64,000 nucleotides of DNA, taken from Advenella sp. FME57 (lineage in GTDB: Bacteria; Pseudomonadota; Gammaproteobacteria; Burkholderiales; Burkholderiaceae_B). The position numbers and the translations under genes were made by a program. Position 1 is the stretch's first letter. Every line of letters starts with the position of its first letter. Of this stretch, positions 37,346 through 44,500 are shown piece by piece. The stretch lies in assembly GCF_014897675.1 (NCBI RefSeq), contig NZ_JABUXU010000003.1, positions 223,658-287,657 of the forward strand, written 5' to 3'. The notes under the pieces are model-generated. The model did not search any database. It was given only the letters and a program-made list of their open reading frames with translations, and was not told where the DNA came from.

Positions 37346-37351
37346 TCAGGG

Positions 37352-37375
37352 ACCGGCGAGCCCTAACTCGCCGGT
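37352..37375 (+). terminator. Terminator-like hairpin after the sORF (copy 1)
   Basis: ACCGGCGAG (37352-37360) pairs with CTCGCCGGT (37367-37375), with a CCCTAA loop, followed by TTCAGGTTTT. In copy 2 the stem is unchanged but the loop is a different 7 bases. It would also form the 5' hairpin of the antisense RNA. Confidence 0.7.
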
Positions 37376-37385
37376 TTCAGGTTTT

Positions 37386-37414
37386 AATTTACTTAACTGT
37401 ATTTCTTTTGTCAA
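37386..37414 (-). promoter_or_regulatory. Minus-strand promoter for the antisense RNA (copy 1)
   Basis: Read on the minus strand, a perfect -35 TTGACA (complement of 37409-37414) is followed by a 17-bp spacer and TAAATT (complement of 37386-37391). Copy 2 keeps both hexamers and the 17-bp spacing despite a base change, an insertion and a deletion in the spacer. Confidence 0.65.
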
Positions 37415-37443
37415 TGTCGTAGTTTCCGAAGTTAACGCGGACA

Positions 37444-37812
37444 TCAACTCGCTTTTCGACAAAGCCTGGCTTCCATCTCGGACCGGGTAGCTGCGAACAG
37501 ATGGTGACCTGTGCGGTTGGTCTCACCCACGAAGTCTTGTAGCGCCTTGCTGCTGGCACTGTAGGCGCAAATGTCACCGATGATTACCAAGCGCGCTTGA
37601 TAGTTCTGCATCTTCTGAAAGAAATGGCCCGCCTGTTTGCTGCTGAGCTGGAAGAACTGAGGTGTAAACCGGCCAACCGGCACAACAATGACGTCGATCT
37701 CCTGGCCGTAGGTTTCTCCTATGAGGTCCAGCGCATCCTGCTCGCTCGCTAATGCAGGTCCCCCAGCGGCGGCAAAGTACACATTAAGATTACCTAAACG
37801 TTCTATCCCCAT
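37444..37812 (-). CDS. DUF4180 family protein
   Basis: A 122-residue cytoplasmic protein. SEQDALDLIGETYGQEIDVIVV, FQKMQNYQARLVIIGDI and ALQDFVGETNR match the DUF4180 pattern. Its function is unknown. It lies between the two repeat copies and is transcribed leftwards, towards copy 1, so readthrough would also be antisense to the first peptide gene. Confidence 0.85.
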   Translation of the reverse strand: MGIERLGNLNVYFAAAGGPALASEQDALDLIGETYGQEIDVIVVPVGRFTPQFFQLSSKQAGHFFQKMQNYQARLVIIGDICAYSASSKALQDFVGETNRTGHHLFAATRSEMEARLCRKAS

Positions 37813-38190
37813 GGCGATCTTCCATCCGTAATTATTGGTCAGTTAAGTTATCGGCTGGGCTTCCAGCCCTTGTTGAGCGATTCACCGGTCAAATGATCGC
37901 TTCAAGGCTATAGCAGTTTGGCAAGGCAGTCAAACCGGTCGATATGATGGTTCTCGGACAACGATTCTTGTCACACTGCGGCTCATACCGGCGGCGTACG
38001 AGCGTCCAATCGGTACATCACGCGGTTGTCGATGGGTTTACGAATGTGGAAATGGCGCAATGACTTTTTCGGTCAAGGCCATGCGGCAGCGATCGAATAA
38101 AAAAGCAGAATAATGCTGCTGTGCTGAAGGGCAGCGCAGACGGTAAAAGGGCCCGACCGAAGCCGGGCCCTGCCTGATAAGGAGGATACG

Positions 38191-38268
38191 ATGAACAGAA
38201 TCGTATTACAACTTATCCTGATCAGTATATTGCTGATGTTGCTGGTATACAGCACGCCAGCTTATTGA
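38191..38268 (+). CDS. 25-residue hydrophobic peptide, copy 2 (type I toxin-like)
   Basis: It encodes a peptide identical to copy 1, with the same AAGGAGG ribosome site. The changes AAT to AAC, CTG to TTG, GTG to GTA and TAC to TAT are all silent, which supports selection on the peptide. The last of them converts one pair of the long-range stem to G-U rather than breaking it. Confidence 0.75.
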   Translation: MNRIVLQLILISILLMLLVYSTPAY

Positions 38269-38274
38269 TCAGGG

Positions 38275-38299
38275 ACCGGCGAGTATACGGCTCGCCGGT
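38275..38299 (+). terminator. Terminator-like hairpin after the sORF (copy 2)
   Basis: ACCGGCGAG and CTCGCCGGT flank the loop TATACGG. The stem is conserved with copy 1 while the loop differs in sequence and length. Confidence 0.7.
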
Positions 38300-38309
38300 T
38301 TCAGGTTTT

Positions 38310-38338
38310 AATTTACTCAACTGCTATTTTTTTGTCAA
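38310..38338 (-). promoter_or_regulatory. Minus-strand promoter for the antisense RNA (copy 2)
   Basis: TTGACA (complement of 38333-38338), a 17-bp spacer and TAAATT (complement of 38310-38315). Hexamers and spacing equal copy 1. Confidence 0.65.
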
Positions 38339-38403
38339 TATCGTATTTTCCGATGTGCATACTTGCAAGCATCGGGGTATCGACGTACCCGGCTGGTCCG
38401 ATC

Positions 38404-39255
38404 CTAGCGGAAAATCACCGTGCGGTGGTTATTGAGCAGAATGCGATGCTCAACGTGATATTTGACGGCACGCGACAAGACCAGCGATTCAATGTCGCTG
38501 CCAACTCGAGTGAGCTCATTGGCTGACATGGTGTGGTCTACCTGCTCGATATCCTGGGCAATAATAGGGCCTTCGTCCAGATCGGCGGTTACATAGTGTG
38601 CAGTGGCGCCGATGATTTTTACGCCGCGCGTATGGGCCTGGTGGTACGGGCGGGCGCCTTTGAAGCTGGGCAGAAAACTGTGGTGGATATTGATTGCCCG
38701 GCCTTCCAGCGCGCGACAGAAATGATCCGACAGGATCTGCATATAACGGGCCAGTACGACAAGATCGGCCTTGTGGTTTTCTACCAGCGCCAGTACCTGT
38801 TTTTCCTGTTCGGCTTTGGTGTCCGGCGTCACGGGCAGGTAATGGAAGGGAATGCCGTAGCCGGTAGCCAGTCGTTCATAGTCGCGATGATTCGAGACGA
38901 CGGCAACAATTTCAATCGGCAAAGAGCCGCTATTGGCGCGAAACAGCAGGTCATTCAAGCAATGTCCCTGCTTGCTGACCATGATCAGCACGCGTGCTTT
39001 TCTTCTGGCGTCGTGCAACTTCCAGGTCATATTGAATTTTTCGCCCAAGGGAATAAATCTGAGGCGGATGTCGTCATGGTTGATCGCGCTGTCCACGCTG
39101 AAGTGTACGCGCAGGAAAAAACGCTGGGTTTCTTCGTCCCCATACTGTTGTGAATCAATAATGTTGCCTTCCATTTCAAGCAGCAGGCCGGAAATGGCAT
39201 GCACAATGCCGGTGCGGTCTGGGCAGGAAACAGTCAGGATGTAATCGTTTTGCAT
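38404..39255 (-). CDS. purU: Formyltetrahydrofolate deformylase
   Basis: A 283-residue enzyme that hydrolyses 10-formyl-THF to THF and formate. The N-terminal ACT domain (YILTVSCPDRTGIVHAI) is followed by a formyltransferase-like domain, with catalytic Asn/His/Asp in INIHHSFLPSFKGARPYHQA and GATAHYVTADLDEGPI. The length is normal. It is a housekeeping one-carbon balancing enzyme; no linkage with the box cluster, which makes formate, is shown. Confidence 0.95.
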   Translation of the reverse strand: MQNDYILTVSCPDRTGIVHAISGLLLEMEGNIIDSQQYGDEETQRFFLRVHFSVDSAINHDDIRLRFIPLGEKFNMTWKLHDARRKARVLIMVSKQGHCLNDLLFRANSGSLPIEIVAVVSNHRDYERLATGYGIPFHYLPVTPDTKAEQEKQVLALVENHKADLVVLARYMQILSDHFCRALEGRAINIHHSFLPSFKGARPYHQAHTRGVKIIGATAHYVTADLDEGPIIAQDIEQVDHTMSANELTRVGSDIESLVLSRAVKYHVEHRILLNNHRTVIFR

Positions 39256-39286
39256 ATTCTTTCGCGCGTCGGTAGCGGGTTAGGGG

Positions 39287-40399
39287 TCAGCGGGAGGACA
39301 GGGCCTGGGCCGTCGTTGTGGCAACGGCCAGGGCCGCTGTCAGGCCGGGAGATTCAATGCCGAACAGATTGACCAGGCCGGGTACGCCATGATCACCAGG
39401 GCCGGAAATAACAAAGTCGCCCGCCGCTGATGAGGCCGGCACAATTTTGGGGCGAATGCCGGCATAACCCGGTTCCAGGGCATTGTCGGGCAGGCCCGGC
39501 CACCAGCTGCGAATGGCCTGGTCAAAAGCGGCGGCATGATCCGGGTTGACTAGATAGTTTTCGTTCTCGATCCACTCGGTATCGGGCCCGAATTTTGCCT
39601 GGCCACCCATGTCCAGGGTCAGGTGCACGCCAAGGCCTGCGCTATTGGGCATCGGATAGATCAGGTGAGAAAACGGTGCGCGGCGGTTCAGCGTGAAATA
39701 GCTGCCCTTGCAGTAATACTCGCCCGGAATATGTGCCGGGTCAAGCCCGCTGATGTTGCGCGCCAGCGTAGGGGCGTGCAGGCCAGACGCATTAATGAGT
39801 GTGCGACAGCGTAAAGTCATGGCTTCGTCCCCGCCGAAATGGCAGGTGAAGGCGCCGTCGGCGTCGATATTCGCGTGCAGCATGGGCGTGCGCAGGATAA
39901 CCTGGGCGCCGGCGTTTTCTGCATCGCCCTGCAGGGCCAGCATATAGGCGTGGCTATCGATAATGCCGGTTGACGGAGACAGTACAGCGGCGGCGCAGTC
40001 AAGTTCGGGTTCCAACTTGCGCGTCTGCTCGGCAGTAAGCCATTGCAGATCGTCTACGCCGTTGGCCTTGCCCTGGGCGGCGATTTTTTCCAGATACGGC
40101 ACCTGGCTGTCGGCGGTGGCGACCAGCAGCTTGCCCATGCGTTTGTACGGAACATGGCGTGAATCACAATAGGCATAAAGCTGCTTTTTGCCTTCTACAC
40201 AGAGGCGGGCCTTCAGGCTGCCTTCGGGATAATATAAACCGGCATGAATCACTTCGGAGTTGCGTGAGCTGGTGCCCATGCCGATGGCTTCTTCGGCTTC
40301 CAGCACCAAAACTTCGGTTCCCGAACAGGCCAGTTCGCGGGCTATGGCAAGTCCGACAACACCGGCGCCGATGACGATGCATTCAATATCAACACTCAT
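39287..40399 (-). CDS. FAD-dependent oxidoreductase, L-2-hydroxyglutarate oxidase (LhgO)-like
   Basis: A 370-residue flavoprotein. The N-terminal dinucleotide motif is [17 protein letters not shown], and [24 protein letters not shown] is typical of LhgO/YgaF. LhgO oxidises L-2-hydroxyglutarate to 2-oxoglutarate at the membrane. It overlaps the flavin reductase gene by one base, so the two are probably cotranscribed. Glutarate metabolism nearby (gcdH) is suggestive but not adjacent. Confidence 0.85.
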   Translation of the reverse strand: MSVDIECIVIGAGVVGLAIARELACSGTEVLVLEAEEAIGMGTSSRNSEVIHAGLYYPEGSLKARLCVEGKKQLYAYCDSRHVPYKRMGKLLVATADSQVPYLEKIAAQGKANGVDDLQWLTAEQTRKLEPELDCAAAVLSPSTGIIDSHAYMLALQGDAENAGAQVILRTPMLHANIDADGAFTCHFGGDEAMTLRCRTLINASGLHAPTLARNISGLDPAHIPGEYYCKGSYFTLNRRAPFSHLIYPMPNSAGLGVHLTLDMGGQAKFGPDTEWIENENYLVNPDHAAAFDQAIRSWWPGLPDNALEPGYAGIRPKIVPASSAAGDFVISGPGDHGVPGLVNLFGIESPGLTAALAVATTTAQALSSR

Positions 40400-40920
40400 T
40401 ATGTTTCTGTTAAGGTAGGGGTCAAGTCAAAACTGCCCGCATGATAGACCAGGGGCAGTGAGTCGGTATGGTGACACCGCTCCACCTCGCCGATCAGGAT
40501 CATATGATCCCCTTCATGGTAGTGATTGCGGTTGTAGCATTCGAACCAGGCCGAGCAATAGCGGTCATCCAGTTTTGGGACCTGTTCATCTGTTGCGCCT
40601 GGCGTCCAGACTATGTCGCGGAAACGTTCTTGCGGACTGCCGGCGGAAAACTGGCGGGCCAATGTCAGTTGTTCGGCGTTCAATATGTGGATGTTGTAGC
40701 GCGTGATCTGTTCAAATGCTTCCCGGTTGGAAGAGGATTTGATCAGGCTCCAGAGCACCAGCGGGGGGTTCAGCGAGACAGAATTGAAGGAGCTGACGGT
40801 CAATCCGATGGGATGGCCGGTTTGCGGATGATTGGCCGTCACGATGGTGACGCCGGTCGCAAAGCGGCCCAGCGCAGACTTGAAATCCCGAGAGTCAAAA
40901 TCCGGAGCCTGTGCGCTCAT
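40399..40920 (-). CDS. Flavin reductase domain protein
   Basis: A 173-residue flavin reductase-like (FMN-binding split barrel) protein. [39 protein letters not shown] is the family signature. Such proteins supply reduced FMN or FAD to monooxygenases; no partner oxygenase lies adjacent. Operonic with the LhgO-like gene downstream. Confidence 0.88.
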   Translation of the reverse strand: MSAQAPDFDSRDFKSALGRFATGVTIVTANHPQTGHPIGLTVSSFNSVSLNPPLVLWSLIKSSSNREAFEQITRYNIHILNAEQLTLARQFSAGSPQERFRDIVWTPGATDEQVPKLDDRYCSAWFECYNRNHYHEGDHMILIGEVERCHHTDSLPLVYHAGSFDLTPTLTET

Positions 40921-40956
40921 TGTCTTGATACCTTATTTCTTAGCTTTATGATCATG

Positions 40957-41589
40957 TCAGGGAGACAGGCGAACCATGGACCAGCGTGCGTCCTGGTCAC
41001 GCGTATAACGAAGCCGGTCATGCAGCCGCGACGGGCGGCCCTGCCAGAACTCGATCATTTCCGGAATCACGACATAGCCTCCCCAGTGGGGCGGTTTTGG
41101 GACTGTGTCGCCAAATTTTTCCCTGAAATCCTCTGCGCGTTCTTCCAGTTCTTCGCGGGTAATCACTTGGCTTTGCTTGGATGCCCAGGCGCCGATTCGG
41201 GAGCCCAGCGGACGGCTGACGAAGTAGTCGGTCGACTCCGCTTCGGGGAGTCGCTGCGCGATGCCGTTGATATGAACCTGACGTTCCAGTCCCAGCCAGA
41301 CGAATAGCAGGCTGACCGCTGCATTGCCGGCAATATCGTGGCCCTTGCCCGATTCGTAGTTGGTGAAAAAGGTGAAGCCTTCGGCCGTCAGGTCCTTGAG
41401 CAGGACTGTGCGGGAGGAAGGTCTGTGGCGCGCGTCGACGGTGGACAGCACCATGGCGTTGGGTTCCTTGATGCCGCCGGCGACGGCATCGTTGAACCAG
41501 CGTTCGAATTGTTTGATCGGGTCGGGATCGGCCTGGGATTCCAGAAGCACGTTCTGTTCGTAGTTCTGGCGTAAATCTGCGAGCGTCAT
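40957..41589 (-). CDS. pdxH: Pyridoxamine 5'-phosphate oxidase
   Basis: A 210-residue FMN enzyme from the ATG at 41589; the frame extends upstream without family sequence. It converts pyridoxine or pyridoxamine phosphate to PLP. RPSSRTVLLKDL, GFTFFTNYESGKG and the C-terminal EFWQGRPSRLHDRLRY are typical. pdxA, another vitamin B6 gene, is at 50664 but unlinked. Confidence 0.95.
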   Translation of the reverse strand: MTLADLRQNYEQNVLLESQADPDPIKQFERWFNDAVAGGIKEPNAMVLSTVDARHRPSSRTVLLKDLTAEGFTFFTNYESGKGHDIAGNAAVSLLFVWLGLERQVHINGIAQRLPEAESTDYFVSRPLGSRIGAWASKQSQVITREELEERAEDFREKFGDTVPKPPHWGGYVVIPEMIEFWQGRPSRLHDRLRYTRDQDARWSMVRLSP

Positions 41590-41684
41590 AATTACTTCTT
41601 CAGGGAAAATACCTAAAGGAATAGTGTACTGCACTTGGGCGGATTTCCCCGGCAATTCCCGGTCGCCGACAGCAGATTTCCCGG

Positions 41685-42341
41685 TCAGGTAGCTGGTTTT
41701 GCCGGGTATGTTTTTTTGAGCGTATCTGCCAGTTTGAACAGGGCATGATCCTGGATGTTGGCATCCGACAGGGCATGCGCGGTTTCGATCACATATTCAG
41801 GGCACGGGCCGTTCTGACCGGTGGCGTTCAGGATGATCTGCAGGGTTTCCTCGAAGGTCAGGTCCTTGGCGTAGGCGTGATTTTCCCGGTCCATGATAAA
41901 GGCCAGGGCGCGTACCGTACCGTGTTCTGTTTCGCAGTGGGTCCAGGTTGGGATATAGGCGCCCGAGACCATTTCGCGTTTCCACAAGGCGCGAAATTCT
42001 TGTTCCAGCGCATCGGGCCGCAGTTTGAAGACTTTGCCTTCGCATTTTCCTCCTTCGTCCAGGCCAAACACCAGACCAGGCCGTTCCGGGGTCCCGCGGT
42101 TGACGCTGGACCACAGGCACAGTGCACGATGGTAACCATGGAGGGTGGCAAGACGGCATTCCTGGAATTCGAATTCAGGACGCCAGATAAGGGATCCGTA
42201 ACCAAAAACCCATACGTTGCCCGGGTCGGTGCCGGCCAGGTTCTGCTGCATGGAGTGTTCGACTTCTTCGTCGGTCCACAGACGGAACTGGCGGATATGG
42301 TCGAGTGCTTTTTGTAAGGGATTCCTGATTAGTTCAGCCAC
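41685..42341 (-). CDS. Gamma-glutamylcyclotransferase (ChaC-like)
   Basis: A 218-residue protein with the ChaC signature VWVFGYGSLIWRPEFEFQE and the catalytic Glu in LWKREM. ChaC enzymes degrade glutathione to 5-oxoproline and Cys-Gly. Length and motif order agree with the family. It is separated from pdxH by about 95 bp in the same direction. Confidence 0.9.
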   Translation of the reverse strand: MAELIRNPLQKALDHIRQFRLWTDEEVEHSMQQNLAGTDPGNVWVFGYGSLIWRPEFEFQECRLATLHGYHRALCLWSSVNRGTPERPGLVFGLDEGGKCEGKVFKLRPDALEQEFRALWKREMVSGAYIPTWTHCETEHGTVRALAFIMDRENHAYAKDLTFEETLQIILNATGQNGPCPEYVIETAHALSDANIQDHALFKLADTLKKTYPAKPAT

Positions 42342-42468
42342 GGAAATGAACTTCTTTGAATGTGCATTAAAATATTACAGGAGTCCGGAGCGCAGATGAA
42401 GCCAGACCAGCCGGACGCCGGCGGTTAAATCTCTGTAACAAGTTTAGTATAGGTCAGATTCGATTGGA

Positions 42469-43269
42469 ATGGATACAACTATTAACGATAAGCAAAGACG
42501 TTTCAGCGGTTTACAGCGCCTGTATGGCGATGGAGCAACAGCACGCCTGGAGCAGGCCCATGTCATGGTGGCGGGAATCGGCGGCGTGGGCTCGTGGACA
42601 GCAGAGGCCCTGGCCCGTTCCGGCGTGGGCGAACTGACGCTAATCGACCTGGATCATATCGCCGAATCCAATGTGAACCGGCAGATTCATGCGCTGTCGG
42701 CCACATTTGGTCAGGCTAAAATTCAGGCCATGGCTGATCGCATTGCCGGGATCAACCCCGATTGCCGCGTGAACCTGGTAGACGATTTTCTGGGACCCGA
42801 TAATGTCGATACGCTGCTGCAGGCGCGACCCGTAAGCGTTCTGGTGGACGCCACCGACCAGGTCGCGGCCAAAATCGCCATGGTGCTGGCCAGCCAACGT
42901 GAGCAAATTTCATTTATTATGTGTGGCGGCGCCGGCGGCAAGCTGGATGCGCTCACGCTGACCGCCGGTGATTTGTCCGCGGCGCGCAACGACGCGTTGC
43001 TGGGTCGTATCCGGCAACAGTTGCGTAAGCATCATGGGTTTGCCAAAGGCTCGGATCGACACGGCAAGGCCCTGCGCAAGGCGCCTGCCATGCGCGTTTT
43101 TGCGCTCTGGTTCGACCAGCCTGCCATTTTGCCCCAGGCATGGGGGGCGCCGGCAGAAAGCGGCGGTCCTCAGGGCTTGTCCTGCGCCGGCTATGGATCT
43201 GCGGTAACGGTAACAGCAGCAATGGGTATGGCGGCGGCCGGCGAGGCGATTCGCAGGATCCTGGCCTGA
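42469..43269 (+). CDS. tcdA: tRNA threonylcarbamoyladenosine dehydratase
   Basis: A 266-residue E1-like ATP-dependent enzyme. The Rossmann motif is VMVAGIGGVGSWTAEALARSGVGELTLIDLD, and RQIHAL and VDATD follow. TcdA cyclises t6A37 in tRNAs that read ANN codons to ct6A. The length is normal for the family. Confidence 0.93.
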   Translation: MDTTINDKQRRFSGLQRLYGDGATARLEQAHVMVAGIGGVGSWTAEALARSGVGELTLIDLDHIAESNVNRQIHALSATFGQAKIQAMADRIAGINPDCRVNLVDDFLGPDNVDTLLQARPVSVLVDATDQVAAKIAMVLASQREQISFIMCGGAGGKLDALTLTAGDLSAARNDALLGRIRQQLRKHHGFAKGSDRHGKALRKAPAMRVFALWFDQPAILPQAWGAPAESGGPQGLSCAGYGSAVTVTAAMGMAAAGEAIRRILA

Positions 43270-43563
43270 TCGCAAGCGCATTGCGGCGTTGCCGATATAG
43301 CGATGTCTTGAACAAAAAAACGGCAGAACATGGCCATGGTCATGGTTTTTGGCATGGCCGCGGCTGCGCGTGCGCTTTGGCACGGTGGCGATGGGCTGAG
43401 GCGAGAGGTGAATGGTAGGTGTAAAGTGAATGGCAGGGTGCGAAGTCAAGGGTGAAGGGGCGATCGTTGATGCACGACTTGCCGCGCGGTTTGCCTGGTT
43501 CGACGAAGGCGCCCAGTTGTATTTTGGCTTCGGTAGTGGCACATAAAAGACATTTTTCCATAA

Positions 43564-43609
43564 ATTACCCGGGTAATATTTAAATTTTATTTATATCCGG
43601 GTAATATTT
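43564..43609 (+). promoter_or_regulatory. Palindromic operator with a direct repeat upstream of the DUF2239 gene
   Basis: ATTACCCGGGTAAT (43564-43577) is a perfect 14-bp palindrome. CCGGGTAATATTT occurs at 43569 and again at 43597, a 28-bp period, within an AT-rich promoter-like stretch 40-80 bp before the gene. The rest of 43270-43563 shows no gene. The regulator is unknown. Confidence 0.55.
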
Positions 43610-43646
43610 GGGTTGCACTTATCAAGCCGACCAAGGAGTTCCACCA

Positions 43647-44336
43647 ATGGCTGCAACCCCTGAACAAACCTATACCGTATTCTATGGATACCGCAAGCTC
43701 GCCTCCGGTACGCTGTCCCAGGTGGCGACGGCATATCGGACCGCCCTGAAAACACCGTCAACCAGTGCGGTATTGATATTCGACGATGCTTCCGGTCGTT
43801 CGACCGATATTGATGTGCGGCTGCTGGATGCCGCAGCGCCAAACGATCAGCAGGAAGGTCTTAACCCACAGCTCACAACTTTGCGCACTGGTAGCGGGGC
43901 AGCAGGGGCGCCTAAGCCCGATATGACGGACGCCACCGCTTCTTCATCGCCTCTTGCAACGTTGACGCAGGCACCGCAGGAGAGCGGCCATCAGGCTGTG
44001 CGGCGACGCGGCCGACCGAAGCTGGGGGTGATTTCCCGGGAGGTGACGCTGCTGCCCAGACATTGGGAATGGCTGGCCGCCCAGCCAGGGGGCGCATCGG
44101 TCGCGTTGCGTAAGTTGGTTGAAGCGGCCCGGCTCCGCAACACGGACCGTGATGCCCGGCGCGCAGCCCAGGAACGGGCCTATCATTTCATGCTGGCGCT
44201 GGGCGGTGATCTGCCCGGCTACGAAGAGGCTACCCGGGCGCTGTTTGCTGATGATATGGCTGCGCTGAAAACGCACGTTGCCGGTTGGCCAGACGATGTG
44301 CGCACGCATGCGCTGATGCTGGCCACTGGCGACTGA
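43647..44336 (+). CDS. DUF2239 family protein
   Basis: A 229-residue cytoplasmic protein from the ATG at 43647, with AAGGAG eight bases upstream. The N-terminal YTVFYGYRKLASGTLSQV and the C-terminal GRPKLGVISREVTLLPRHWEWLAAQPGGASVALRKLV region are characteristic of DUF2239. The latter looks like a DNA-binding or ribbon-helix segment. The function is unknown. The operator in front suggests it is inducible. Confidence 0.86.
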   Translation: MAATPEQTYTVFYGYRKLASGTLSQVATAYRTALKTPSTSAVLIFDDASGRSTDIDVRLLDAAAPNDQQEGLNPQLTTLRTGSGAAGAPKPDMTDATASSSPLATLTQAPQESGHQAVRRRGRPKLGVISREVTLLPRHWEWLAAQPGGASVALRKLVEAARLRNTDRDARRAAQERAYHFMLALGGDLPGYEEATRALFADDMAALKTHVAGWPDDVRTHALMLATGD

Positions 44337-44500
44337 GGGCGGCCATGATGTCCGATTGCGCCGCCCGGCTTTCGGTACCGTGCGCGACTCATTGCAGCGT
44401 AGCGGCTTTGCTGCCGGCTGCGATTGACGGGCGCGGCGGCACCGCAGTTCCTGAGCGAGGCAGGCCGCGGTGCAGGTGGGATGCCCGATTTACACCACAA

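Larger units (their letters stand above)
37222..37379 (-). ncRNA. Predicted antisense RNA opposite the sORF (copy 1)
   Basis: A minus-strand promoter (37386-37414) should start transcription near 37379. A minus-strand terminator ends it near 37222: read leftwards, AGGGCCCG-GC-TTCG-GT-CGGGCCCT is followed by TTTT. The predicted RNA of about 158 nt starts with the ACCGGCGAG/CTCGCCGGT hairpin and fully covers the peptide gene and its ribosome site. In the minus-strand RNA the hairpin has a fully paired stem (one G-U) closed by a cUUCGg loop; on the plus strand the same stem has an A-C mismatch. An antisense regulator of translation is inferred. Confidence 0.6.
37163..37429 (+). repeat. Copy 1 of a ~270-bp repeated sORF/antisense-RNA module
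   Basis: This block recurs at 38083-38353, 923 bp further on when aligned at the peptide start. The stretch 37176-37272 (97 bp: leader, ribosome site and start) is identical in both copies. Within the peptide gene there are four differences, and beyond it the copies diverge mainly in the terminator loop and promoter spacer. Boundaries are by eye. Confidence 0.92.
38145..38303 (-). ncRNA. Predicted antisense RNA opposite the sORF (copy 2)
   Basis: It has the same design as copy 1: promoter at 38310-38338 and cUUCGg terminator at 38145-38171, identical in sequence to copy 1. purU ends 51 bp upstream in the same direction, and only hairpins without a T-run separate them, so purU readthrough may contribute. 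Confidence 0.58.
38083..38353 (+). repeat. Copy 2 of the sORF/antisense-RNA module
   Basis: It matches copy 1 from the AAAAAGCAGAATAATG leader through the opposite-strand promoter. It lies between the DUF4180 gene and purU. The 270-bp gap before it (37813-38082) holds no supported gene. Confidence 0.92.

Noticed and set aside
38350..38390. Hairpins between purU and copy 2 as a purU terminator
   Set aside because: GGGTA/TACCC and CCGATG/CATCGG pair but are short and have no T-run in the purU direction, so termination cannot be claimed.
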